Shown in pieces: positions 40,845-51,415 of a stretch of DNA of 64,000 bases; within the stretch, counting starts at the first letter, position 1, and every line of letters starts with the position of its first letter. The notes beneath the pieces were generated by a model. That model did no database searches. It was not told the origin of the DNA and saw only the letters and a list, made by a program, of their open reading frames with translations. Origin of the DNA: Protopterus annectens (Eukaryota > Chordata > Ceratodontiformes > Protopteridae); contig NC_056747.1 of the NCBI RefSeq assembly GCF_019279795.1, positions 1,006,516,157 through 1,006,580,156 on the forward strand, given 5' to 3'. The translations under genes and the position numbers were made by a program.

Positions 40845-43046
40845 GTTCATAGGTTCATAGGTTGGTACTAGGCTATCAGCCCTAGGGCCTATACAAGCCT
40901 AGCCATAATAATTCCCTGTCTATTTCTTCCCACATTATTTACTTTCCTGGACCCCTGTCTAGCAGGGCGACTGACGTGATCCCTGGGGTGAATTTCCTTT
41001 CTCCCATCCAATTGTCAAGGTTCTTCTTGAAGAGGTCCAAAGAGGCACTCTGCTTGACATGTATGGGCAATCTATTCCAGAGTCTGGGGAGTCTCTGGGT
41101 CAGGAATCTATCCCTCCAGCATGTTTTGTTTATTGTGATGACAAGGTTTAGATCCCTGGAGCATGTAGCTCTGAGGGATTGGGATTTCTTTAAGTGTAGC
41201 ATGTCCAACAGCTCTGGGTTTGACATGGCCTTGTATGTTAAGCAGAGATCGCCTCTGAGTAGATGATATGCGACAGAGTATAGCTGGAGTTTTTTAAGGC
41301 GGTCAGCGTAGGGCATCTGCTTTAGGCCTATGATTCTTTTAGTGAGGTATTTCTGAGGCCTTTCCAGTTGTTGCAGATGTCTTGAGAGGTACATACCAAA
41401 TGGGGCGTTGTATTCTATAATGGGTCTAATGAGGGATGAGTACAGTGGGACAATGACCTCCTCCTTTCTGGATGAAAAGCCCTTTGTGATGAGGTGTACC
41501 ACATAGAAGGATTTCCTGACTGTTGTGGCGATGTGGTTATCGAAGGTGAGACCACTGTCCACCTGTGTCCCTAAGTCTCTTATCACACTTTCTGTGTTTA
41601 GTGTACTGCCACCTATATGGTAATTCATGGATACATGTTTTTTTCCCAAAGGGGATAACAATACATTTCTTGGCATTGAGCTTGAGCCCATGGCTCTGGC
41701 ACCAAGCATCTGTTTCTGTAAGGCCCTTTTGTAGAGTATCCACATCATTTGGGGATTCAATAATGGCTCCCAGTTTGCAGTCATCTGCAAACTTTGTTAG
41801 CCAGAGTCCCTTAGTGTTGACCTGTACTTCAGAGAAGTAGATGCCAAACAAGAGCGCCCCAGGACTGAACCCTGAGGTACTCCACTTGTCACTTGTCTGG
41901 AGCTGGATTTGGAGTTGGCTACATTTACAGTGTGGGTTCTATCAGTAAGCCATTTAGCAACCCATTGGGTGACATAGGGATTAATGCCCAACTTAGTAAG
42001 TTTATCTATGATTCCAGAGTGGGGGATGGTGTCAAAGGCCTTGGCAAGGTCTAGATAGGCTGTGTGGACCACCTTACCCTTATCCATGGCTCTGGAGACT
42101 GATTCAAAGAAGTCAATCAGGTTCAGGAGACAAGATCGGCCCTTCACAAACCCAAACTGGGTGGGGTCCAGTGTTTGAAGGTTGCCAATGTCTTTGTTTA
42201 TAAGTTCCATAATAATACGCTCCATGGCCTTGCAGATAAGGTTTGCCAGACTGATGGGACGGTAGTTTCCGGGATCCAAGGTGGATCCCCCCTTGTGGAT
42301 TGGGATAACTGTAGCTCTGCGCCACTCAGTGGGCACGAAACCTGAGGTGAGGCTATGATTAAACATGACACTTAGGTGAGGGGCCAGTTCATATTGTAGT
42401 TCATGTAGTACACAGCCCGGGATGTCATCTGGTCCCATGGATGCTGTATTCTTGGCTTTAGAGTGTGCGTTTTGTACCTGTGTGGCTGTTATTACTGGAA
42501 TTTGGCAATCTTCCGGTATTGAGATGGGCCATTTAGGGGGTGAGAGGGGGGTGAAGTTGGCACTGAATCTATCTGCCAGGATATTGGCAATATCCTTTGG
42601 ATCAGTATATTTAATGCCATTCTGTTTTAGCTCAGAGCAGATCTGGGCATTGCCATTTAGATTCTTGACATAGTTATAGAATGTTTTGTGGTTGTCTTTG
42701 GAATCTTTGGCAATTTTATTTTCGTAACTAGCTTTGGAGGATTTTATGAGGCATCTCAGTTTCTTACTGAGGCTAGTAAGGGAGTTTTTTTGCATCCTGG
42801 GATTTTCCTCTTTTCTGCAAAAGTTTCTTCCTTTTGTTGTAAAGTTTGTTTATGGCAGGGGACCACCAGATTGGCTTCCTTTTTTTGGATGAGAGCATTT
42901 TGGTTCTATTTGGGATGGCACGATTCATGCATGAATGGATGTGCTCGTACAGTGCCTTAGTGTAGGATTCAGCAGTAGAACTTTCAGTTCCCGTCTGCAT
43001 GGGTATTATGAAGTTTGTCACTTCTGACTTGAGTAGCATGAAGTTG
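40845..43046 (-). mobile_element. CR1-b LINE, 5'-truncated, inside A3 left repeat
   Basis: Minus-strand CR1-like LINE. The 3' tail (complement of ATGAACCT units) is at 40845-40862, and the truncated 5' end is in the ORF2 endonuclease-RT linker near 43046. On its two sides the A3 left repeat continues: TTGGGTCCTG before, and TTCGGTTGTTGTCCC after, equivalent to consecutive positions in A2 (8010-8035). No clear target duplication. Confidence 0.9.
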
Positions 43047-43072
43047 GCTTCGGTTGTTGTCCCTTCTTCCAT
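40939..43072 (-). pseudogene. CR1-b reverse transcriptase, two frameshifts
   Basis: Nearly readable RT domain. The part at 41797-42795 is open for 332 codons: WRRATVIPIHKGG, PGNYRPISLANLICKAMERI, QFGFVKGRSCLLNLIDFFES, AYLDLAKAFDTIPHSGIID and SGVPQGSVLG. A single-base loss near 41850 then changes frame. Next come GIYFSEVQ and KFADDCKLGA (FADD at 41780-41791). An extra base near 41640 (in an A run) changes frame again, into IGGSTLNTESVIRDLGTQVD and the C-terminal CWRDRFLTQRLPRLWNRLPI and LDNWMGERKFTPG, stop at 40939. It is much better kept than CR1-a or CR1-c. Confidence 0.9.
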
Positions 43073-43110
43073 GATGTCAGGCCGTCAGGGGTATAAAACA
43101 TGCAGCTGAC
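43060..43110 (+). promoter_or_regulatory. TATA box region of A3, separated from its left end
   Basis: TATAAAAC at 43092-43099 in the inner part of the left repeat. The LINE insertion places it 2.2 kb away from the outer 95 bases of the repeat. The upstream CRE-like site reads TGATGTCA here, one base from consensus. Confidence 0.6.
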
Positions 43111-43272
43111 GCCATTACATCAGTCTTTCTTGCCGTGCAGTGCCCGAAGCAGAAGCAGTTTGCAAGTGCCGGTCGGACGACTCCTGAAATTGTCATTTTC
43201 GAGTTTCAGAACCGAAGTCTTCAACTTAAAGCTAAGTACCCCATTGGGGAAACTTTTTCTTGCTCCTTACCG

Positions 43273-45080
43273 ATGTCAGTAAAAGTTAATAATTGCATTA
43301 CTTGTGGAAAGAAAATACCTCATAAAGATTTTAATTCGTACTGTATTCCTTGCCTAGGCCTTGACCACGACATACCTTGCTGTCAGTTTTGTGCTTTATT
43401 TAATCAGTGCACTATCCATCATTGTTACATTTTTGCCTCTAAATATTTTGGTTTTCAGTTTAATTATCCAGAAATTTCGTCGGTTAGCTATATGACTACC
43501 GGGATTCCGAAAAAATGCAAAGATAAAGACAGAGACAGGCCACCAAGGTCCAAAACTGCCGATGATGGTTCTAAGTCAGTTGCCAGTTCGCCAGTACTCA
43601 GTGAGGCACTTTCACAGCCCCTGATACCTGCTACGTCTGATTCGCAGGCCTCTACTGAGACCCATTCAGAGTCCGGTATGCCAAGAGATACTTCACCTAT
43701 GGAACCCGTGAATGTCTCTACCTTGGATGGGTCTGGAGCCCGGCTTCTGAGGGTGTATTCAGGCCTACAGACTTGCATATCAAATCACCACCGCATTTAT
43801 TACTAAGGCCTAAATCTCGATCCATGTCTAAAAACCGACACCCAGGCCACATGTTCAGGCCCCTATGCCTAAAAAAACAAATTATAAAAATGGCTGAAGA
43901 TCTAATTACTCTCATCAGGGGTAGTCAACCCCCCACCCTCTAAGAGGCCTAGGCCTGAGTTTGATTATGAATCTTCTGATCAGGATTCTGTTTCTTCTGA
44001 CTCTGACTCTTCTAATTACCTGGATTTGTCCATACCTACTTATGAGGATTCTGATGCAGATGATTCCATTCCCTCTGCTTCTCCTCCTGAGGATTTTTCT
44101 TTTGGGGAAACCTTGCATACTTTAAGGGAGCATTTCCACTGGGAAAGCCAGGAATTTTCTGATTCAAAAAAGAGGCTTAGGGATTTCCTTCTTCTACCTC
44201 AGCATAGGCCTTTGGCTATACCTCCTGTACTAGACATTGTTGTTGATGTGTTCTCGGAATCCATTTTGGCCCCTGATGCCCTGCCTCTGGCTCCTAGTAA
44301 ACCTGACAGATACTGCAGGGTTTCTGAGTCCCACAAGTTCCTTTTCAAAAATCCTGATGCAGATCCAGAAACCATTTCTCAGGGGCCCATGGGTATTAAG
44401 GCTTCTACTGCTACAACTCCTACCCCTTCTGATAGAGACTCCAGGGCGCTGGATAGATGGGGCAAAAAGGTTTATACTTCTGCAGTCTTGGCAATCAGAG
44501 CTTTAAACTGTCAATTCCATATGTTAAAATATCAACAGCACATTATTGGACTGCTTAAACAGAAAATGATGTTGATTCCTCACTGTGTGGAAAATAAAGA
44601 TTTACAGGATTTAATGCATTCTGAATAAGTTGGAAAACATACTTTGCAATGTGGTTTTGATTCTTAAGAGGCCTCTTGCAGGGCTGCTGTTACTGGGTCT
44701 GTGCTTAGAAGGCATGCTTGGCTTAAGGCGCAGTCTTTGCCTGATCATGTTAAAGCTAAATTGTTGGATGATCCTTTAAATCGGGGCCGCCTGTTTGTCA
44801 ATAAGGCTGAAGAAGTTCTTAAAAAACATGAAAGATAAAGCTAAATCTATGCAAACTGTTAAAAGATTTTTTACAAGTGCAACCTCCAAGATTTAGTAGG
44901 AACTGGCCTACTAAGAATTGGTCCTTTCCAGCCCCTTCCAGATCCTCTCAAGCCAAACCCAGACACAGCAAAAACCCCAGGTTTCAGTCCCAGGGGACTC
45001 TCAGAACTAAGCAGTGGGGAGCTTCCACTTCCAAATCTGGAAATAGCAAGACACCCCCTTATGGTAAACAGTCTCAATGA
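43273..45080 (+). pseudogene. DIRS gag-like ORF1, broken (A3)
   Basis: Start MSVKVNNCITCGKKIPHKDF, then YCIPCLGLDHDIPCCQFC. Acidic Ser-rich region with a frame change near 43740, where the block for DGSGAAVQAPAS lost bases. Core open at 44026-44628: FSFGETLHTLREHFHWESQE, LPLAPSKPDRYCRVSESHKF and RALNCQFHMLKYQQHI. A TAA stop at 44626-44628 is a Gln codon in other copies (AEQVGKHT). The C-terminal part is frame-shifted twice, ending in the SKSGN / GKQSQ tail. Confidence 0.85.
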
Positions 45081-47246
45081 CTTTCTTTTAAAATTCCCAA
45101 GCACTTATCTTTTAACCGCCCCTTTTGGGGGGAAAGATTGCTCTTCATGCAAAGAACTGAGAACTCATAACCCAGGACAAATGGGTTTTAAATATAGTGT
45201 CCCAGGGGTACAGATTTCATTTCCACACGTTGCCAACACCAAATGGGTGGCCAGACCTGCCCCCAAATCAGTGGGCAGAGGCTCAAAAACAAGTACTTTC
45301 CCTCGCATGGGGGCTATTCAACTGGTACCAGAAGAGGAAAATGGACAGGTTTCTATTCCAGGCTTTTTCTGGTACCAAGAAAAGACAAATCATGACATCC
45401 AATCCTGAACCTGTCTACTCTAAACACCTTTCTGGAGATTCCAAGATTCAAGATGCTGACTCTTCACCAGTCACTTCCTATGCTAGGCAAAGACACCTGG
45501 TTGGCAACTCTAAATTTAAAAGAGGCATACCTGCACATCCCAATCAGGGAATCTTGCAGAAGATACCTACGCTTCAAAGCAGGCTACTTGCATTATCAGT
45601 TCTCTGCACTGCCCTTTGGCTTGTCTACTGCACCCAGGGTATTCACAAAGTGCCTAGCTTCAGTGATTGCATTTTGCAGGCAAAGAAATATCCAAATATA
45701 TCCATACCTGGACAATTGTCTAATTCAGGCAGAAAACCAGGGCATAGTGTTAAATCATCTGGCGTTTGTAAAAAGGGTTCTAACTTGTCTGGAGTACACC
45801 ATAAACGAAAATAAATCACAACTGGTACCCCGTCAATGGATTACATTCCTGGGGGCAAGCTTGAATACAACTGAAAACAAAACGTAGGGAGAAAGCACAA
45901 CAGCCGAGGTGGAAATGCTATGTCGTATATTATATTGCTGCCACACTTCAAAAAAGAATTCCAAGGTCCATAAACGCTCCAAACAAAATTTATTGATGTA
46001 GATAAAATACAAGTGAAATACGTCAACCTAGGTTTCGTCCGTCTCCACGGACTTCTTCAGAACAACAAATGATACGAAGAGACCTCTTAAATATCTTTCA
46101 CATTACCAATTGATGGTCCAATTATCCAATACAACTGCCCAGATGGCTTTCCTCATGCCAGAGAAGCAAATTCATTTGGTAACTTACTTCAAACAAGTGA
46201 CCACAAAAACCCTGCTATCTGCAAGACGAATACTGCAAGCCTTGGGGTTCATGGCCTCCTGCATTCTTCTAATTCCATATGCAAGACTGCAATATGAGGA
46301 AACTACAGTGGTATCTAAAAAGTCTATGAAGTCAACATTGTCACAGCCTGAAAACAATGATTTCTATCATACCTTGCCTACGCCTGGAGTTCCTATTGTG
46401 GGCAGAGGCCTGCCACCAAAACAAGGGACTACCATTCACACTACCCCCTGCCACCCAAACCCTAACTACAGATGTATCAGACTATGCATGGGGGGCTCAT
46501 CTGGCAGGGAAGTACATTCAGGGCAAATGTAACCCAAATCAAATGCACCTACATATCAATCAAAAAGAAATGTTAGCTGTACAGAATGCTCTGACAGCCT
46601 TCAAGGACTACATTCATCCAGGACAAATAATGGTAAAGACAGACAACACCACGGTTATGTGGTACATAAACAAGCAGGGGGCTACACATTCCTACCCCCT
46701 CTGCAGACTAGCCATGGCATTATGGAACACAGCCTTGAGCTACCAAGTGCACCTACAAGCTCACTTCCTGCCAGGAAAATTGAATACACTGGCAGACGGA
46801 CTAAGCAGAAACCTCATGGACCCACACAAGTGGAAACTGGAACCACGTATTTTCAACATGTTGACAAGTGAATGGGGGAGCCCAGACATAGATTTATTTG
46901 CCTCCCCCCAGAACTACCAGTTGGACAAGTTTTGCACAAGGACTCCCACAAACAAGCATGGAAAGTGGATGCTCTGTCCTTCAGCTGGAAAAACCTATCA
47001 GTCTATGCCTTTCCCCCTCTGCCTCTGCTCTCCAAAGTTCTACTAAAAGTCAAACAGGAGAAACCAAGGATGATTTTAATTGCTCCAGACTGGCCGCGTC
47101 AACACTGGTACCCCCTCCTGCATGGTGTGTCACAAATATCTCCATGGCACCTGCCTCAGTCCTTTTTCCTGCTGTCTCAGCAGGAGAACCAAATTCTGCA
47201 CCCTCGGCTTCCAACATTGAACCTTGCAACCTGGCTAATCACTTAA
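45080..47246 (+). pseudogene. RT-RNase H and connector, broken (A3)
   Basis: RT: LFLVPRKDKS-like lead-in, LKEAYLHIPIRESCRRYLRF, FSALPFGLSTAPRVFTKCL, then PYLDNC: the second catalytic Asp is Asn (codon 45714-45716). A 254 bp insert breaks the gene at 45873. RNase H and following part open at 46357-47046: TTDVSDYAWGAHL, HINQKEMLAVQNALTAFKDY, VKTDNTTVMWYINKQG, NTLADGLSRNLMDPHKWKLE and SEWGSPDIDLFASPQN. The connector continues in another frame (VDALSFSWKNLSVYAFPPLP, KPRMILIAPDWPRQHWYPLL) to 47246. Confidence 0.85.
45874..46127 (-). mobile_element. 254 bp insert with hammerhead-like motif (possible Penelope-type fragment)
   Basis: Insert in the A3 RT gene, flanked by the exact 10-base duplication AATACAACTG (45864-45873 and 46128-46137). 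Other DIRS-A copies read straight through this point. On the minus strand it contains CTGAAGA, a 6 bp stem GTCCGT/ACGGAC with loop GGAG, then GAAAC (complement of 46031-46060), which is the layout of a hammerhead ribozyme core. An AATAAA also lies on the minus strand. No coding capacity. The orientation and class are inference. Confidence 0.6.
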
Positions 47247-48286
47247 ATTCATCCTTATCATCCCTCAGCAAACCTGTGATGGATGTCATCTTGGAAGCAA
47301 GGAGACCTAGTACTAGAAAATCTTATGCTGACAAATGGAAAAGATTCTGTGCCTGGAACCAATCTTTAGGGATGAGCACAGCAGCGCCCAATTTACCTCA
47401 GATTTTGCAATACTTAACTGAGATGCTTCACAAGGACCTGTCTTTTTCCTCCATTAAAATCCAAGCCTCAGCAATTTCAGCTCACTATAACACAGAACCA
47501 CCCCTCTTCTCTCATCCTCTGCTCAAGCAGTATCTCAGAGGGGCAAAAAACTTGAGACCACCCAGGAGAGCTCCTACCCCTGCCTGGGACCTAAACTTTG
47601 TTTTGGAGAAACTCGCTTTACCTCCTTTCGAGCCAGCTGCTACTGCAGACTTAAAGTTTCTTTCTTGGAAAACAGCTTTCCTTTTAGCAATCACTTCAGC
47701 TAGAAGGATATCTGAATTACAGGCCCTTATGGCAGTGGAGCCTTTCATCATCTTTCATGCAGACAGGGTATCTCTCAGGACCAATCCATCCTTTATGCCC
47801 AAGGTGGTTTCTAGTGTGGCTCTTAATCAGTCCATTCATTTGCCAATCTTCTTTCCCAATCCACAGAACAAAGGGAACAGATTCTGTATTCCTTGGATGT
47901 GCACAGGCAACTTAGACTCTACTTGAACAGGACTAAATCTTGAAGAAAATCTGAACTATTGCTGGTAGCATTTGCTGCAGGGGCAGAGGGTGAAGGCTAT
48001 TTCAAAACAAACCATTTTTAAATGGATAAGCCATTGCATTAATTTATGATATAAGCACCATGGAAAACCTATCCCCCAGGGGATCAGATCTCATTCCACC
48101 AGGGTTGCATCTACTTCTGCAGCCTTTCTCAGAGGTGTTCCTACCAGGGATATCTTAGAAGCTCCTACCTGGAGTTCTGTACATACTTTCACCAAGCATT
48201 ATCATTTGCCAATTTTCTCTAAATCCAGAACTGGCTTTGCCTCTGCTGTCTTGCAGGCCCTTTTAGCTGGCCCTAATGCTGTATAA
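46898..48286 (+). pseudogene. Tyrosine recombinase, broken (A3)
   Basis: Open for 342 codons at 46898-47926, overlapping the connector frame by about 350 bases. It has ILEARRPSTRKSYADKWKRF, FSSIKIQASAISAHYN, LKQYLRGAKNLRPPRR, LSWKTAFLLAITSARRISEL (first catalytic Arg) and RTNPSFMPKVVS. One lost base near 47878 shifts the frame, and stops follow. The C-terminal block still shows RSHSTRVAST (H-x-x-R), TWSSVHTFTKHYHLP with the Tyr, and the end at 48286. Confidence 0.87.
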
Positions 48287-48318
48287 ACTCCTCCTCCCAA
48301 CCATAGCTTTGGGAATCT

Positions 48319-48418
48319 ACCCAAATGTAATGACTGCAACAGTGAAACACGAAGAACATAGTACAGTTGTGTACACTAACAATAAATGTAGATGTTCGAG
48401 TGTATTTACAGTTGCAGT
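48319..48418 (+). repeat. ICR of A3
   Basis: 48319-48359 is the complement of the A3 left end and includes the GAAACACGAAGAACAT form matching A3's own CTTCGTG. 48360-48418 is the complement of the right end. Confidence 0.88.
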
Positions 48419-48587
48419 CCTGGTTACCCTCCCTCCAGCCCCCTAGTTTTTTCTGGCTATGCCTCTACTTTCCTTTACTGTATTTTAAAAGCCTTTTTGG
48501 TGTATTTGCTTTTGGTTGGAGGTATACTTTTGTGTTTTTTGTGTTTATTTGCTCCCCATTAGCGGGGCACCTGACATCTGGGGCAAG

Positions 48588-48795
48588 AAAAACTGATGTA
48601 ATGGTGTCAGCTGCATGTTTTATACCCCTGATGACCTGACGTCATGGAAGAAGGGACAGCAACTGATACAGGACCCAAGACTTTGTTAATCAGGCCGACT
48701 GAGGGCAACCTGCCAGCAGATTACCTAAATGTAATGACTGCAACAGTGAATACACGCAGACATCTACATTTATGGTAAGTGTACACAACTGTGCT
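48588..48795 (+). repeat. Right inverted terminal repeat of A3
   Basis: Complement of the split left repeat (40750-40844 plus 43047-43130). It carries a perfect TGACGTCA at 48637-48644 and inward-facing TTTATACC at about 48618-48626. Confidence 0.87.
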
Positions 48796-50602
48796 TTCTA
48801 TTGCCTCACAAGTGGTCCTTCGGTCTGCTAGTGGCACTGGAAATTTTCAGCTGCTGGGGCCAATCTTGCTGCAACCTGTTTGTGACACCTTACAGCACCA
48901 AGTGCTTTGCCTTGATTCCCCAGAAGGGTTAATACTGAAGGGATGATCTGATCCATACTTGTCCACTGGTCTCCTTTACACATATCCCCATCTCTCCTGA
49001 TAGTAAAGTGTTTACAGAAAGCAGCATGCAGCAAGACAACTGTGAATCCTTGTAGCCCCTTCTGGCCCAGACAGGTTTGCTTTCCCTTCCTGAGGCTACG
49101 CTTGGTTCACTGTCCTTTGGTTCCATATTTCATTTTGCTCCTGTTTTGTTAGACTCACCCAGATCTTAAGTCCCTCAAACTAATTACCTGGTTCCGCCAC
49201 TTCAGTGATGGCCAGAGATCCCAAGCTGTTTGTCAGAGTGGTTCGTATTCCAGTAGAAAAAATTATGGCAGCAGATGGAAAATACTTAGTATTTGTTCTT
49301 TTTCTAAAGGTCTGGACTTTTTTTCCATCCTTGAATGCAGTCTTGGATGACATAGCTGGTCTTTTTTTTTAATCAGGAGCTACTTATTGTACTGTCAAGG
49401 TTCAGTTAATGGCAATTTACAGTTTTCATGTTGATCAGAATCATTCCCCATAGCTTCCCTATGATGAGAGTGGCATTTCTTTTCAGAGTGCCCTTGAAAG
49501 ATCCAGTTCCTCCTTTGAGATCTGTCCTGTGTGTTACAGGCTTTAATTAGGTCTCCTTTTGAGCTGCCACTAATGCGTGTCTAAAGTTTTTATCTTGGAA
49601 AACTGTCTTGATTGTTTTGACTTGTGCTAAATGAGTGTCAGAGCTTCAGGCTTTGACACACAAGCTTCCTTATCTAGTTTTTTTCACAAGGACAGGGATC
49701 ATTACAAACCATCCACAGTTTTGCCTAAGGTGGCCTCTGAATGCAACTTAAATTGGCCTATCTGCCATTTTTTTCCCAAAATTCAATAATAAATGTGAGC
49801 ACTTCACTGTTGGATCTGCACTGATAAATATTTTTATGCAGGATGAAAAACATCAGGAAACCTGACCAGCTTTTTGTATCCTTTTCCAGTTACAGCAGCA
49901 GGAAAGAGTGCATCTAAGGTCACTTTACCCAGATGCCTTACTGACTGTGTCTCTTTTGTTTACAAAGTTAATGGATTGTCCTTGCTTTCCAAACCAAAGG
50001 CTCATTCTAATAGGGCAGTTTCTACCTCAGCACCCTTCTTTAGTCATGCATCCTTGATTGAAATTTGTTCAGCAGCTGCTTGGTCTAATATTTCTACCTT
50101 TGAGTCACTACAAGCTTGATATCCTGTGTAGGTCAAGGACTACATTTGTCTTCACCATTCTTCGGAATGTTCTCTCTCACTACCTCCCCCATTAGCCTGG
50201 CACTGCATGATGGATGGAAGAGAATGTCTGATATGAAAGTTATGTATGCACCGTAACAGTAGATATGTGTTCTTCCATCTTAACTTCCCCTCACTTTGTT
50301 CCCATCCAAATTATTTGTGATTTTGGCTGCTAGTGGACCTTGCAGGTCTTCCTGAAGTCATATTCTGTTAGACCCTTTTTGGGTCTTGGTCTGATGTTTG
50401 TCTCAAGTTAGTAATTTTATTTTGAGGGGTCCAAGATTGTGGGGCAAACTCAGTGGGAGGAGATAAGGCCATTGTGGGAGAAAAGCTCAAGCTTTGGAGC
50501 CAAGAGTCTAAAGTGCCAGCCTTCGATATGATAGGATCCAATAACCCACAGACTGAGATGGACAGAAGAAAACTTAGCTTTAGTGTTATGGCAAGTACAT
50601 AA
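48796..50602 (+). pseudogene. DIRS-E, segment 2: connector, YR, ICR, right repeat
   Basis: Starts LLPHKW in register with segment 1. The connector (WGQSCCNLF-like, PSGPDRFAFPS-like) and YR are heavily eroded. 49680-50120 shows traces of DRDHYKPSTVLPKV and of KAHSNRAVST (H-x-x-R, with Asn replacing Thr), then AAAWSNISTFESLQA, where the Tyr block has lost its Tyr. The ICR remnant is at 50239-50280, whose complement matches the right end at about 50555-50602. The right repeat begins near 50370. Confidence 0.72.
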
Positions 50603-51106
50603 TTTTTATTTATGTACTGCATTAGTAGAATGAAGTAAAAGAAAAAGCAACACAACTGAAAAACATAAAAGACTCACTAGAATTAACACTTGGTATATTA
50701 ATATGCTGTGCAAGGACTTTGTGTAAGAATATGCTGGACATGCATGGAGTTATACAGGATGGTAAGGTGGACATTGCTGCCATAATTGAAGTATGTGCCA
50801 GTAACTATAAGTGTGGAGACAATGGAGTGTCTCTCTCTCTATCTCTCTCTCTCTCAATTAGTTCAGGAAGGACAGAGAAGGTACAGTAAAGGCTGTGTAA
50901 ATGAATTTATTGGACATCATATTTGATAGGTGGAGGAATAACATCTCAGTTGAACAGCAAGGAGGAATGTATGAACATAAAGTTATTGCACTGGTTGATA
51001 ATGAATATGTGATACTGTTAGGTTGATTTGATGTAGTCTCCGTGTGTTTGTCAAGGGAGGAGCATAAGACTAGGATGAGGCAGAGCAGGAATGTGTGTGA
51101 TAAAAG
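50603..51106. other. Unassigned spacer with CT microsatellite
   Basis: Contains a CT-rich run at about 50828-50855. No coding or element ends seen. A4 begins at 51107 after AAAAG. Confidence 0.5.
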
Positions 51107-51273
51107 ATGTTCATCATGCATACAGCTGCAGTCATAACAGATGGGTTCTCCTGCCATCAGGCGGGTCCTCGGTCAGCCGAATTCCAAAGTCTAGGTCCGG
51201 CGTCGGTTGTCGGCGCTTCTTCCCTGATGTCAGTGCAACAGGGGTATAAAAGAACCAGCCGACACCAATCTTT
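51107..51273 (+). repeat. Left inverted terminal repeat and promoter of A4
   Basis: Complement of about 56440-56590. TATAAAAG at 51245-51252. The CRE-like site is TGATGTCA on this side and a perfect TGACGTCA (56472-56479) in the right repeat. Confidence 0.85.
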
Positions 51274-51415
51274 CTTGCCGCGCGGTGCCCGAAGCAGAAG
51301 CAGTAGCAGTAAGCAAGTGCCTGTCGGCCAGCTCCTGAGATTACGAAAATTTGTCAACCTAAGTCTTCTTAAAAGCTAAGTACCCCGTTGGGGAAACTTT
51401 TCTTGCCTCAGACCG

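Larger units (their letters stand above)
40750..48795 (+). mobile_element. DIRS-A copy A3, complete, with two later insertions
   Basis: Complete DIRS-A element with left end ATGTTCTTCGTG and right end CAACTGTGCT, inserted into DIRS-E. It contains a LINE (40845-43046) in its left repeat and a 254 bp insert (45874-46127) in RT. Without them it is about 5.6 kb. All genes are present and broken. The host DIRS-E reads through the removed element in frame (see findings). Confidence 0.92.

Noticed and set aside
46600-47250. A Dam-like methyltransferase domain in the connector
   Set aside because: The position is right for a DIRS element and the block PDIDLFAS ... APDWPRQHWYP is conserved in all copies, but I cannot see decisive methylase motifs, so I left it as a connector.
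50820-50860. CT-rich run as a regulatory tract
   Set aside because: A plain microsatellite with nothing else around it.
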